This document shows positions 35,801 through 49,645 of a stretch of 64,000 bases of DNA, piece by piece; within the stretch, counting starts at the first letter, position 1, and every line of letters starts with the position of its first letter. The DNA lies in NCBI RefSeq assembly GCF_008831285.2, contig NC_045138.2, positions 10,862,571 to 10,926,570 on the forward strand, read 5' to 3'. Below the pieces are notes generated by a model that did not search any database, was not told the DNA's origin, and was given only the letters and a program-made list of their open reading frames with translations. The translations under genes were made by a program, and so were the position numbers. The DNA comes from Nymphaea colorata (taxonomy: Eukaryota > Streptophyta > Magnoliopsida > Nymphaeales > Nymphaeaceae).

Positions 35801-38537
35801 AGGCTTCAAGAAACAAAAGAAAGCCATATTTCATAATCACATGCACTATTTGAGCTTCTCCTCCCAAAATCTAGAAAATTCTAAGGACTGATCATAGGCT
35901 CTAAACAAGTGAAAATATAAGTTACGTTTTAGGAAAAGAAGCGGACTTCAGTGCACCACATAGAGTACCCATGTGATAGATAACTTGTGTATAGATCAAA
36001 ATTTCAACCACTTTAGTGAGCTAGAAAATAACTAATCACCCTGGAGCATGAAAACTTTCAATGTATCATGCAAAATAGGAATGACACCACTAACCTACAA
36101 TGCACTAAAAAGAAAGATCGAAGAAACAGAAAATTGGCTAAGCGAGCATGCTTTGCACATTTATAAATATCAATGGTAGAAATAGATTTCGAAGCAAACA
36201 ACACAGAAACTAATGCACCTTACCATGCTACTATGTAAAAATGGACATGGTGGAGAAGTAAAAAACAAGTGATGTAATAGACGTGTAACTGATGAAAACT
36301 AAGTCCTAATGCTTAATAGCACCTAAAAGTCAAAGTTTTCTCTTGTAATTGCTTTCCTCTTGAGCATAGGGCATTTAGAATATCTTGAGATGCATACCAG
36401 AGTCAAAAACATAGAAATGAATAAGTTAAAACTGATGACATTGCCAACATGTATCTATTTTTTATCGTAAAAAATGGACTTGCATTTGCTTCCTTAGCAA
36501 TCCCTAACATTGTTTAGTGCTAGCATTTTCCTAGAAGCTTTCTAAGGATAGACATAGAGGAAATAGTAGGATGATGGATTCAATTAAGGAGGATATATAC
36601 CAGTAATCAATGCAAATTGAAGAAGGATGTGAGTGTAGAAGCTACTTTTGCAGTCAGGCTTTTTCATGTTCTAATCAAATCACGCCTTTCTTTAAAAATG
36701 CAGAAACTTTAAATTATCAGACAAAAAAATCTAGAATTAGTTGAACTGAATCAAAAGATTTGAATCAAAATAGTGACCCAAACCTTTAAACCAGACATGG
36801 AGGTTGAAGGCACTAGTGATCATAAATCAGAAGTGAAATGTTGGAAAAGAGAAAAGGGGAAACATAGAGAGAAAGTAATAGATAAATAGAAGAAGAAAAA
36901 GAAGAATAGTACTACCAATGATAAGGATGCATACCCACAATATCTGCAATAGGAGATGAATGGATCGAAGTATGTGTTTTGTCCTCTCCAGCATTTTCCC
37001 CTTTCTCTCTCTCCCTTACCTCTTTCCTTTTCTTACATTCGCTGCTTCCTCCCTCTCTATCCTTACTTTTTAGGGTATTGTGAGTGTACCAATCTTTGTC
37101 TTCCTCCCTCTCTCTTCTTAGACTCTACACTAATAAAAAAATGTCCATGTAAAAAATTCACCCATGACCTTGTAGGAAGAGGACTATCCAATGCTCGCAC
37201 AAAAAAAGGCAAAAGTAGGGAACTCTTGTTTGGTGCGACTAATGCCCTAAGCAACCGGGAGTAACATATATTATTTTAGTGGATATAAATCATGGATTTG
37301 GTCAATCAAGACTCCAAGATGGATAATTAAGTGGCATATATGAGAGAATAAATTAAAATCCATAGAAACTCATAAATGTATACAACTTAACTTCCTAAAT
37401 TTCCTTTTTTCACTTTTTCCAAAACTATTGGTTAGGATTTTCTGCCATCATAAGCTTTCCAAAACTATAGAGATCCATAATCCACTTCTCTCTCTCTCTT
37501 TCTTTCTCTTTCTCTTTCTCTTTCTCTCTCTCTCTTTCTCTTTCTCTTTCTCTCTCTCTTTCTCTCTCTCTTGCTCTCATTCTCTCTCTCTCTCTCTCTC
37601 TTGCTCTCATTCTCTCTCTCTCTCTCTTGCTCTCATTCTCTCTCTCTCTCTTGCCATCGTCCTCTTCTCTATAGCAGTACTTGTGTTGTTCAGAGTTACA
37701 GAGTACTTTTTGGTGTTCTACTCCTTTAAAAAGCAAGAGCAGTTTTAACAACACGTTGACATTCTGCTCTTTCAGAGAACATCCCCAACAAGACACATTG
37801 CAGCCATCCAGACTTGCAGAGAGATTAAAGAACCCCTTCAAGCACTCATAGATACACAAAGAAAAGTTTTTTTTTCTCTACCCTTTACTTCCATACGTCA
37901 ATATGTTTTCTTCTCATCAAATTTATTGTTCATGTTTAAAGAAAAATAAAAGAGAAATAGCTCTATGCCCATCAAATTTTCTTGATCGCTTGGTTAATTT
38001 TTTGTGTTAGATATGGAAGGGTGCAATCCAAAGATGCCCAGAAATATTTTATACTGTACTCACTTGTGATATGGTTGATTTGGAAAAATATTGTGTTTGG
38101 GATGATAAAATATGCATAAATGAAACCGTGTAACATGGGTTTAATTTGCTAGTGATTAGATAAGAATTTGGGAACTATGATCACAATATGGATCAAATTA
38201 TTTTTCAATTTGATTGATTTGATGGAGGGCAATGCAATCATATGAACTATGGAGTGTGATCAAGCTATGAGAGGATAAGTTAAGTACCAGAGACAAAGTA
38301 ATTAATAATGGCTCTTGTGTGTTTGTGCACATTGCACGTCGACTAAGGATGTGTAAAAATCATATCTACAACAACTAAATTTTGTTTGTTTAAGCCTGCA
38401 TATTTCAAGCATAATTTAGTTAATTTACGGCATGGCATTTGTGTCAACTAAACATGTTATTTATTTCTTGCTACTGTTTGATTTCTCAGAAATGTCTTAA
38501 AAATTAATGACTATTGATGTGACATTAGACAATGAAC
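32887..38537. other. gene-free AT-rich region
   Basis: No supported gene was found. A 122-codon minus-strand frame at 34978-35346 has ordinary amino-acid composition but no recognised motif and no splice-linked neighbour. The region probably consists of old, unrecognisable repeats. A pyrimidine array lies at 37480-37655. Confidence 0.5.
37480..37655. repeat. pyrimidine array of CT/CTTT units
   Basis: About 175 bp consist almost only of CTCTCT, TTTCTCTTTCTC and TTGCTCTCATTCTCTC units on the plus strand. The last unit repeats three times. Long frames in both strands here are low-complexity artefacts. Confidence 0.9.
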
Positions 38538-40075
38538 GTTGTCATATATTTTGATTGGTGTCATTAAATTTGTTTCCAATTGCATAAGTTTTGTCCATTT
38601 TCACAGTCATCTAAAAATGCATACAACCTAGATATTCATGATATCTTAGGTGGTATTGGATGGAGAGAACCCAATCAAAAGCTACCTCTGCCACCATCTG
38701 ATCTTCCCAAATCTCGACAACGGATGACTGATAGTTAATTATTATTGATGCTCACAACGTTCTGGTATGTTCGACAGATTTACAAGTGTCTTCTTGGATG
38801 TTATTGCTAACTCTCATCTGTATATTATTTTTTGATAAATTTATTTTATCTACTCATATGAATTAATATGTAATTCATAGTCTTAATCTGCTTGTCTGGA
38901 ATGTGATCATATGAGACCATAATTTAATTCATGTATGGTGTTCTATTGGAATGATAGGATGCCCAATAAGCTTACCACCGATTATGGTAGAAAGCTCCAA
39001 TCTTGCTTACCTTGAGTCAAGAGGGAGTGCCCACGAACCTCCTCCACAATTAACATTGCAATATATTGGATTGGTATCATTACATTCATTTTCAATGATA
39101 TAAGCTAGATCCATGTTCATGGCCATCTGGAAATGCATAAAGCTAGCTATCCATGATGTCTTGGGGTGGTACTAGATGAAATGACCCAATCAAAAGCTAC
39201 CTCTACCACCATATGATCTTCTCAAATCTTGACATGCAGATGACTGATAGTTATTAATTATTGATGTGTACAATGTTATAGTATGTGCTACATATTTACA
39301 AGTGTCTTTTTGGATGTTATTGCTAAGTCTTGTCTATATTTTTCAACAAGTTTATATTATCTACTTGTATGAAATAATATGTGCTTCTTAGTCTTAATTA
39401 GTTTGTCTGGAATATGATTTTGTTTGGATATGATTTAATTTGTGTATGTTGTTCTCCTAGAACGATAGAATACCTAATAATCTTACCATCGATCATGGCA
39501 AAAAGCTCCAATGTTGCTAACCTTGATCAAGAGGGGATGCCCAAGAACCTACTCAACAATTAACATTGTCATATGTTTGATTGGTGTTCTTTAAATTTGT
39601 TTTCAATGACATAAGCTAAGTCCATGTTCATGGCCATTTAGAAGTGCATACAAGCTAGCTATTCACAAAGTCTTGGGTGGTACTAGATGGAGAGAACCCA
39701 ATCAAAAGCTACATCTGTCACCATCTGATCTTCCCAAATCTTTACATATGTATGATTGATAGTTAATAAAATTATTGATGCTTATAATGTTTTGGTATGT
39801 TCCACATATTTACAAGTATCTTCTGAATGTTATTGTTAATTCTCATCCGTCTATTATTTTCCATAAGTTTATTATCTACTACTATGGAATAGTATGTGCT
39901 TCTTGGTTAGTCTTAACCTGCTTGTCTGAGATATGTCCTTAGTTGGCCATAATTTAATTTGTCTATCTTGCTCTATTAGAATGATAGGATACCAATAATC
40001 TTACCATCGATCATGGTAGAAAGCTCCAATTTTGTTAATCTTGAGTCAAGAGGGGATGCCCAAGAAACCTCCTTA
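38538..40075. repeat. threefold tandem repeat, unit about 513 bp
   Basis: The marker CCAATCAAAAGCTAC occurs at 38671, 39186 and 39698, giving offsets of 515 and 512 bp. Each unit runs from an ATTGGTRTCATT-type segment through CATCTGATCTTCCCAAATC and TTTACAAGTRTCTTC to TCAAGAGGGGATGCCCA. Copies differ by many substitutions. Only three full copies are present, and a TA/CA microsatellite (40095-40138) follows. Confidence 0.85.
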
Positions 40076-40098
40076 ATTGGTAAGGTAGAGTTATATAC

Positions 40099-40138
<40 letters not shown>

Positions 40139-40339
40139 TTAATCTTTCTTTCTTATGCTTTACACTTCATTCTTTATTTATTTATTTTTGTTTTTTTATA
40201 TATGCAGCATATAGACTCTATAACATCTAGTCAATGTATCTAGTTCTATGTACGACAATAATTTTAAGACTAGTATTTTTTCCAAAGGCCAAAGTACTAA
40301 GATCACCTATATAGAATGAATTCAGCAGGACAGGACAGT

Positions 40340-42250
40340 AAATGAGGCAAGTATTCAACAAACTATTTGCCATCATTGCAAGGTTTCTTTTTATTGTAAC
40401 AGTAAAATGGGTACCACAGATTTGAAAAAACCATCAAAACATGTCCTAAAATGCCTAACATAGAATTAGGCCAATAACGTCTCATAGTTAATAAAAATGA
40501 TTAAAGATGGAAGAAGTTCTACTGGTACATTTAAATTTGATGAAGAGAAAAACTGGCTTGATCTAGTTGATATGGATATTCTTCATGAGTACCCATTCTC
40601 CATAGTTAGTTATTTCACTTTTCAAAAGTTTGTCCAAGGCTTACAACCATAGTTCAAATTATTATTATGCAACACTATTAGAACAGATTGTATACATATT
40701 CACAAAATGAAATGACAAAGTTACATGATATCTTAGGAAAAATTAATGGAAGAATTAGTCTCACAATAGACACATGAACTTCTTTTTGTTAGAACAGGTT
40801 ATATGTATTTGATTGCACATTACATTGACGATGATTGAGAGATACAAATTCTTAATTTTGTTATTGTTGAGACTCCTCACACACGACAAAAATTTGCATT
40901 GGTTATCAAAGCTTGTTTATTGAAATGGAACATTAGTTGTAAGTTACTTTCAAATTACATGATTAGATAATTGTTTTACAAATGTCAATATAGTTATGAC
41001 ATTAATGAAGTAGCTTCCTTAAAAAAATGCATTTGTTTATAATGGCAAGTTTTTTCAAGTTATGTGTTCTGCTCATATTGTTAGCTTAGTTGTGTAAGAT
41101 GTTATAAATGAAATAAGTGGTGCAATAGATAAGATCCGCGAAAGTATTAAATATATTAAAGTGTCTCAAACTCATTGTGAAATTTTTGATGCAGTACGTC
41201 ATGTGAAAATTTCTTATAAAAAAAAGTTGAGTATTGATGTTTTAACTCAATGAAATTCAACATATCTTATGTTTGATGTAGCGTTGACATATAAAGATGT
41301 GTTTAGTCATTTTTAGAAACTTCATTGTCACAGTATTTGACATCAAGTAAAGATGAGTGGAGGGAGGTTACTATTATTCATAACTGTCTAACAAAATTTT
41401 ATGATACTACAAATATATCTCCCAACATCTTCCTTATGGCATATTGTAAAATAAATAGGAAAATTAACATAATGTGTTCAACTTCAAATATTCATTTTTC
41501 AAGCATGATGAATAGGATGAAGTAAAAGTTCAACAAGCATTGGGACATCTGCAATATAATTTTAGTAGTTGCAATGGTTTTTATTTTCATTATAAGATGA
41601 AAATGATTGAATATTATTATAAGCTATTTTATGAAGATGAAACAAATTAGCGTTTACAATCAAAGACTATATTTGTGATCTTTGTGATGAGTACATGTCT
41701 AGTTATATTGTTAATGTTGATAAAGATAATGATGCGTTTAACTTTGCTTTTTTAGTCGAGCTTTCTTTGCATAAGAAGCCTAGAACCAAACATTATATGA
41801 TTTGCTTGAAGAACTTTCACAAGGTTAGCACAAAAATCACATTTAGAGTTATATTTGAAGGAACATGTTTATCCAAAGAACAATCCAATTGATATTTTGA
41901 CATAATGAAAAATCAATGCATCTAAATGCCATGTATTATCTAACATGAGATGTGACATTTTGGCTATTCTTGTGTCAACAATTGCATCAATAATTAACAT
42001 TTCGTACAAGGAGGGCACATTTTTTATTCATATAAAAGTCGATTAGGTGTAAAGACCATGGAAGCTTTGATATGTGCACAAGATTGGTTGTATTATCAAA
42101 TTGAAGGTAATAAGTTATACTGACGTTTTGAAGAACATAACTTTTTTATGCTTATTTACATGTTTTATTAGGTGATTCTGATTTGCTCAAACTTTTGCTT
42201 GAAGAGGTTGCACCAATTACATTGATATATATGTTGCAGCTGATTGATAA
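40340..42250 (+). pseudogene. degenerate BED-type hAT transposase gene
   Basis: Fragments in successive frames follow the order of plant hAT transposases of the RICESLEEPER type. Near 40365 lies a BED zinc finger (CHHCKVSFYCNSKMGTTDLK). Near 40560 comes DMDILHEYPFSIVSYFTFQ, then a YMYLIAHYIDDD segment near 40800. Near 41060-41200 is a VRCYK..INEISGAIDKIRESIKYIK-like part. DEWREVTIIHNCLTKFYDTT follows near 41350. The hATC dimerisation region spans about 41870-42105 (NMRCDILAI, then RPWKL..DWLYYQ). Many stops and frameshifts make it non-functional. A short acidic tail near 42180-42230 may be a further exon. No terminal repeats were assigned. Confidence 0.75.
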
Positions 42251-42839
42251 GCTAGAGGTATGTTTCTTTATATGATTGTATGCATTCTTTATAACAATGA
42301 AAACTTATATTTACATATGTCCAATGTATTCATTTAAGTAAATTTTATACACAATGAAGGTTTGTTTACTCATATTTATCTTGGACATGGTGCCAATATG
42401 ATGAAAATATGATCCAAAATTTTGTGAAGAACTTTATAGTTATTTTTTATTGTTATTTAGTCTTATCTAATATAGTGATAATTGTTATTATAAACTCTTT
42501 ACTAATTTTTAGTTTAACATTTTCATTCTTTTAAAATAATAACAAATAATAGATTATATATTATATTACAATTTTTAGCTCCACCAATGTCAGTCCCAAG
42601 CACAGATGCAAAGGAGAAGTGATTTGCATTGTATTTATGTACTTGTATGGGTATTACTAGTACCATGTATATAAAAAGAACTTATTAGCGATTGATATGT
42701 TCCTTTTCCTTTTAAAAATTTTCCTTTTTCATTGACAGTTTTTTGGATATCTAGGCTTTTGGATTTCACAGTTAAGTTTTAATCAAATTTTGGATTTTTT
42801 TACTTAGAATATCAATTCATATATTTAAAATTTTGATTT

Positions 42840-43200
42840 AAAATTTTATTTATGAGTGAATTTAAAATCGGGTTCAGAACATGTTCACATTTTGAGTATA
42901 ATTCAGATTTCGAATTTAAATGATCGATTCAAATAGGATTTAGATGTTAAATAAGAAAAATCGGATTTGGATCTCAAATGACAGATTTAGATCGGATTCA
43001 TATGTCAAACTAAGAAAAAGGATTTGGATCAGAATTAGATTTTGAATTTAAAAACCAGATTTGGATTTGATCCATATGTCGAATTAAGAATCGGATTCGG
43101 ATATGGTATAAGATTCTGTCCATTTGCATTTGAAACCAAATTTGAATATCTGAAAATCTGGATATGGTAAAAGGCATATCTAATTTGAATCTGATCCACT
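42840..43200. repeat. degenerate GGATTTGGATC-type repeats
   Basis: Words such as ATCGGATTTGGATC, GATTCGGATATGG and AATTTAAAAACCAGATTTGG recur every 30-60 bp. The stretch looks like the interior of a dispersed plant repeat. There is no coding potential. Confidence 0.55.
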
Positions 43201-43310
43201 GACATTCCTATTCATTTGTCTCCCCAATGCATGTGATACTTTTGCCCACACTTGTATTCATTATTGTTATTTTTTTTAGATTTTTTTCCCCTTCTTCCTT
43301 CCCTTAGAGG

Positions 43311-43345
43311 TTGTTTGATTGCTGTCTATTGAGACAAGACTCAGG
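43311..43345. mobile_element. isolated end similar to the TIR transposon
   Basis: AGGTTGTTTGATTGCTGTC closely matches the left terminus of the 15888-24005 element (AGGTCGTTTGATTGCTGTC). No matching right end was found up to 46.9 kb, so this is probably a truncated relative. Confidence 0.5.
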
Positions 43346-46300
43346 GTTTCTAAGAGTTTGGCCAGCCTGAATTAGCATGGGCCACTTCTGGCATCTGCCA
43401 ATGGCCACCAAAGATTGGCCGCACAGACATGCCCGAATATAAACCCTATATATGTAGATATATGTGTGTGTCCTTTTTTATTTACTTAATTGTTTATTTA
43501 GTTCTGCAATGGCCAAGGGTTTACCCATTGCACCTTGAACGCATGGTTACAACAGGTTATTTCTTGAGCTCAGACACTATTACCATTATTACATTTCATT
43601 ATCATTATATATTTCTTTTGTTAGTGAAACTTCAGGGCCCACTAAAGATACTTTTAATGAAAACAAATAGGCAGAAGGGAATGAGGCACATTCAAACTAA
43701 GGAAATATAAAGACAACCATGAGATTAAAGGAGAGGACCAAATACTATAGCAGCAAGGTTCCCACCCCCTTTCTTTTTGGTTTTTTTTTTTTTTTTTCAA
43801 ATGATACGGTTAAGCAGAGGGTGTCCTGCTGCCCTCTGCCATCAGGCTGAGATGTGGTGGCTGCCCCGATGCCATGTCCAAGCCATGAATGTACATTTCT
43901 CTATGTTCTTATGTATGTATATCTCTTAGAACATGCACGACGATAGCATCTTAATGTTCTCGCAAATGGTGGTATGATGGCATGCAAAAAGAATGAAATT
44001 CCCAGCAAATAAAAGAAAAACATGGTAAGCAGCAGACATCACACACGCTATATCATACTCATCATACATGAATCAAGCATCTCATATCATATATACATGC
44101 TATTAAGATAACAAATACATCTATCACATATGCACATTGTTAAAGTAACGAAGAAGCCAACATGTGTACATGAGATAAAACAAGGCATGCGACATACCGT
44201 CGAACTCAATTAAAATTTCAAAAGCACACAAACAATAATGAAGTTGATGTACATGATAAGTAATAGCACCGAAACTCAGAAGCAAACACCGAACAAAATT
44301 AACAAAGAATGGAAGAAGAAGTACAGCATAAAATTGTCTCCTCCAAACAACCAAAGCATTGCAACGGTCCACAAGCAATGCACCAGTCCACTAATACTTT
44401 AATATTTTTTTAATTATTAAAATTAATTATCCTTTCATTTTCTTCATTTGTTATTATTTTTATTAATTCATTATGGCCTAGAAACGCAAGGGTTTACGTC
44501 CACTGCATATTGTTTCCCTCTTTCAGATGCCTATTGACATCTTCTCCTTATTCAAGTCTTATCTTCCAGAATTATAATGGGGTTGGCCAAGTGTGTAAAT
44601 TTTTATGGTTCCTAGCATTTTTGAAGTTGAAATTGAAAATATTAGTGAATGCACTGAGATTCACCCAAGAGTATAAACCTAGTGTGAGAGTGGGCTGAGT
44701 TATTACAATTGTTATCAAAGCCACTTCAACACTCATGTCTAGGGTCCCACATGCATAAATACATGTACCTTAATGTCGGGGTGGAAGAGAAGTTTAGTCA
44801 CATTAAAGATTGTGAAAGAATCTTCAAAGACTTATAAAGAGGTTGGTTCAACAGTTAATTATCCTTATTCTTAACACCTTGGGTGCTGCAACCAAAGCTG
44901 CCAGGGACGGGGTTGAGACATGCCAAACTGGAAGTCTAAATCTAGTGTAAAAGCGAGCCAGGCTGTTATAAGCTATCATTTCATAATCCCCTAAAACTTG
45001 TGTAACTTTTTGAAGTTTTTAATAAGTATTTATTTTAGATCCTTTTATAGCTTAAAGTTAGAAGCTCACATGGCAAATTAGTACCTCATATCATTTATGA
45101 ATGAAAAATTACAAATGCCACCCAACTTTTGGGAACTTTACAATTAACCACCCAACACTTCACATATTCATGCCTAACATGAATGCACTTTTGGTTAACA
45201 ATAGTGGTCACAAGTATGCCTTTGCAAGAGGGTGCCAAAATTCTAGTGAACATTGAGTTGTCTATGACTTGTCTTTCACACACACTCCCTTTCTCTCTCT
45301 TTTTGAAGATTTTTTTCATGCACCACCAAACAAACCATACCTAGCTATATTGTTCCTCCACTATACTGCTATTGAAATTGAATGTCCAGATTAATACAAT
45401 AGAAATTGACCCTGGCTACAAATGAACAAGACTGACAACAACCACTGCATGTCCACAAATATGCTCAAAATATTATTTTGTTAAGTGGAAAAGCAAATGC
45501 GGCTGAAGTTTAAGGAGGGATTTATATAGAACATAAGGGGTCGTTTAACAACAGCAATACATTGTTACTATGCCATAAATCTGTCCCAGAGAATGATTCA
45601 GTGTTCGCATCCCCAAAATTTCTTTTGTTTTTTGGAGTGCTTAAAAAAATAAGTTTTTATTTAGAAAATAAAAGAGAAAGGGATTCGCCCGACGGTATGA
45701 GGATCGATCGTTCCCGGTGCCTTTACCGGGGATAATCAATCCAAGGGTTATGCTTATTCTTGATGCATTTCGTTTTGGTTTAAACATCTTTTTCATTCTA
45801 TTTGCGGTGTAGTGTTTGAGAAAATGTCAAAGATTTGATGTTTCAAATTTTTGAGAAACTTTTGAAGAATCTTTTGAGATGGTAAAACATTTTTATTTGA
45901 GAAATTTTGAATTGAGAAATCTTTACAAATATTTGAAAAACTTTGGAGATCACTTTTGAAGTCACTTTAGTATTCTCTTAAGACGTTAAGTAGGTTTGAT
46001 ATTTTGCTCGAATTCGGTTACTTCATAGTTAGAGCTCTATCTCATATTGCTTAAGTTCTGTGAAGAGATGCTTGTGATCATAATTGATATTAAGTAAGTG
46101 TAAATGCATGAATACATTGATCCTATATGATTATAAGAAAATAATTCATTCCTACCATAACATTCATCTAAGAGCATTCCTACCACCACATACATCTAAG
46201 TTTTTTGTTTTATAATTGTCATGAATATTTTTATGAAGAAAGAAAACTTTTTGAAAATGGAATGGGGATGTAGACCATCAAACATGAATCCAATAGTGGG

Positions 46301-46589
46301 TTAATATTTGAGCTTTGATTTGAGTGAAGTCGGTAAATAAAAGATAAAAACCTTCGATCATGAGAGGAAAATGTTTAAAGAAAATGGAAAAAGGAAAAAT
46401 TTGATCACCAGAAAAGTATGGGAAAGGAGAGAGAAAAAGATATTGAAAATCACAAAATCAAAGATTTAAAAAAAAAAAAAGAGAAATGCACATATACGTG
46501 TACATACTATCACACATATACACATATGAAAGTTAATAAAAAGAGGACATTGATTCGAAGAGCAAGAAATATTTTAGAGGAAAAGAAAT

Positions 46590-46622
<33 letters not shown>

Positions 46623-49600
46623 AGAAGACATTTAACTTAAAGAGAAAAATAAAAGATTTTAGAAAAAAAAATAAAACACATATATATGTGTATTCATGTG
46701 TATATGAAAATTTATAAAATAAAATGTAAAAACATAGAAAGAGAATGATAAAGAACATAATCATGTGCACATATACGTAAATAACATGTACATACGTATG
46801 TGTCTTTATGAAATTAAAAATCAAGAAATGACTTAAAATATAAAATTAATCAACTATGCATGAATAATATCTCAAAACAAAACAGCATTCAACAACAAAA
46901 GAACATGTTTCAATCATATAATGAAATATCATCTCATCTTCTCATGCTCCCGGTATAGCTTCTTGACTCTAAAAAAAAAAAAAAGAGATTTGACAGCTAT
47001 CTCATATGCCCATGGGGAGACGAAGAAGAGAGAAAATAAAAAAAAAAAAATGGAATGAGATTTGGTCACATACCCCTAATGAGAGGAATTCTTACTTCGG
47101 AAGATCTTAAAGCGGTCCCCCGTGACTAGATATTATCGAAAAAGCAGCACCGTTCGTCCGGAGATGCCAAGGAGAGACAGCAACAAGGTCGGGCGAAGTG
47201 GGGGACGTTGTTGCAGCCAAGACTGTAAGTGCTGCGTTTTGAGCCTGCCCTGCAGACAGGGGCAGCTTCACAGCCCTACAAAATTCTGCTTCCAGCTAGG
47301 ATTTGCTCGTTCTATAGCTTGTTGGAACCGCAAGAAAACCAAGAAGAGAGAGAGCCCACTCTTGCGAATACACGACAATGGGATCCGAAGATATGGCCCG
47401 TTGAGCAGAGCTGTATCCTGCTATAGTAGGGATGACAACCACAGGAACAGGCGACAGGAAAACTTGCTATTCCGGCCGACTCCGGCCACTTCTCCAACGA
47501 GCTCCGGTCCGATGGAACCGTAACACACTGGCGGTGCAATCTGTGCAATATGACGGTGATTGGTTGCTGAAGGTGACAGCGCCACCCAGATGATCAGCCG
47601 CTGGAGGTGGAACTCTCTGCCTCGTGCGAATAGGGGAAGGGTTCTGTAGGAAGCAGACCAGTGGCAGGAGATCTGATGATTCGAGCAGGTAGAAGCCACG
47701 ACACCGGTCAATCTTGGGCTCGTCAGAACCACAGGAAAATGAGGAACTGACCTGAGCACTTTGGTGGCATTTGGGCATTGGTGGTAACCATGGCATCGGT
47801 TTGAACAGAGCTATCGGGATACTCTGTTTTAGAGCAAGGGCAGCTGAAGATCAAGAGATTCCGACTGACAGAGCTTTGTAACTTTTTAAGATGATCAAAC
47901 GCTGCTCTTTCTTCATCGATGGGGGTTTAAGTAGAGAAGGGAGATTCACCCACTTGTTGCTGCCCGTTGGAGAGAGAATGAGATAACACCTTGATCGAAT
48001 GATTGCAGTCCACCGGTTGTTCACGCCCTCCATCGGGAATCTCCTTGCCACTGCACGCTGGTCATTCACGCCGTGCATTGGAAATCCACACTGTTGCCTG
48101 CTGATCGCCTACCAAGCCTCCTCACCTGTAGAGTGTTGTATACTCGACGCCGTCCGCTCCCTCGCTCTTTCTGCTTTGGTATTGGAACTTTGCCCGATCG
48201 ATGTTAATCACCCGACGGTGTTAGATGGAAAGCACCGTCTGACGGAATCTCGTGCAGTCGCCCGGGGAAACTGCTCGCCTGCTGGCAGAATCTCGTGCAG
48301 TCGCCTGAAGCAGCAGAGGCGGTGGAAGCTGTTGCATGCGATCTTCCTTGCGCATGGGAGTCGAACGGTCAGACCTGGTTTGGTCGACCGTCCCATGCCG
48401 TTGACTCGGTGGTCTCATCCCAATTCACTAAGAAACCAGGTGATACAAAACTATAAGATCGGGTCAGGGTTTATTCTCGACCCATATACACTGGTCCAAC
48501 CCAAAAGAAGTGTAGGTCGGGGTTCTAGATTTAAATTTGGCATCTAAGGTTGAGTTTCGAATTTGTGTTAGGTAAAAAAGCATGGGTTTGAATTTTTATT
48601 TTGGATCGAATAATTGTTAACTTGTTTTGGATCTAGGTTTTAAATCCAAAAATGAACTACAGTTTTTCTTTTTGAAAAATTAGGGGTCATAACATTCAGT
48701 TTTATGAAATATTTTTAGGACGGATTCACAAAACCATAACAATGTGAAATAACCCTTAAAAGTATCACGCAATTTTAAAAGTTGTACATTTTCAAATGAA
48801 ACCTCTTTTATAAATTTTGAAGAGGCATAAAACCCTTCACCACTTTTGAACAACTTTTCAACTTTTACATGTGTCCTTTTACATTAGTTACCGATTTTGA
48901 GCCTTAATTTCCGAACTAACTAAAAAGTATAAGTTACTGATTTAATAGCTCCTTCTCTCTTCCTACATGCACTAGTGGTGCTAATTTCCTACTAATTTCA
49001 TAAAAAACTTGCGAATGCCATAATAAACCCTTCGCCGAAGAACCAGCCATTTGAAATTTTTTTATATGTTTGTCAAATAAAGATACACAAGAGGGAAAAA
49101 AAATCTCTTTATTACCACTTAACAATAACCTAGAACCTCATTATCTCCTCCATACTAATAACCAAACACTCTTTTTATTTATTCAAGTAAAATCAATCCC
49201 ATAAAAAGATGGGATCATCGCTGTTCGTCACTATTATTAAGGTCTTTGTAAAAGATTATAAAAAAATAACAATAATTAAATAAGAAAATTTACAAGGAAA
49301 TGTAGAAGCTGCTGAAGCAACATCGCTATCAGAAAGGGGAATAAGGAGAAAGGGTTGCAACCTCATCTCCGGCCAAATAATTGAGAAAAATATGAAGAAG
49401 CGACAGCAACCTCAGGTCTGAAGAAAAAAGGGGTAGTCGCATTAAAACATGCAAAGCTCGAGCGGTGATTTGTAATTTCCAAGCGATACGGACACGAAAC
49501 GGATACTGACACCGCTACAACTGTTACCTCGAAATTTCGCGGGCTCGTGCGGTGAATTTTCTGGCGCCAGGGAGCCGAGGAACTAGAAGGCTTCGGCAAC

Positions 49601-49645
49601 TTTGGTTCCTTGCCGTCCTCCTCTTCTTCGTTCGGCTGGAAGTAA
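43346..49645. other. gene-free region upstream of the RPA-interacting protein gene
   Basis: No gene is supported. TGTTATCAAAGCCA at 44710 resembles a retroelement primer site but has no LTR partner that I can see. A (TA)n tract lies at 46593-46620. Bases 47100-48550 form a GC-rich island, described separately. The last 280 bp or so are GC-rich and should contain the promoter of the downstream plus-strand gene. Confidence 0.5.
47100..48550. other. GC-rich island of unknown nature
   Basis: Within AT-rich surroundings this 1.45-kb block is rich in CpG and open in several frames on both strands (for example 47122-47523 plus, 47421-47759 minus, 47999-48547 plus). None shows a recognisable domain. 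It contains a local repeat of TCTCGTGCAGTCGCC at 48249 and 48291. It could be a retroelement LTR or leader, or a decayed gene start. Confidence 0.35.

Noticed and set aside
37425-37859. 144-codon minus-strand frame rich in Arg/Glu
   Set aside because: It is a translation of the CT/CTTT array; low-complexity artefact.
38538-40075. Repeat-spacer array considered as CRISPR-like
   Set aside because: Units are long (about 513 bp), directly abutting and without spacers, in a plant nuclear context.
44704-44720. Possible primer-binding site TTGTTATCAAAGCCA
   Set aside because: There is no LTR pair, gag or pol nearby; a single short match is not enough.
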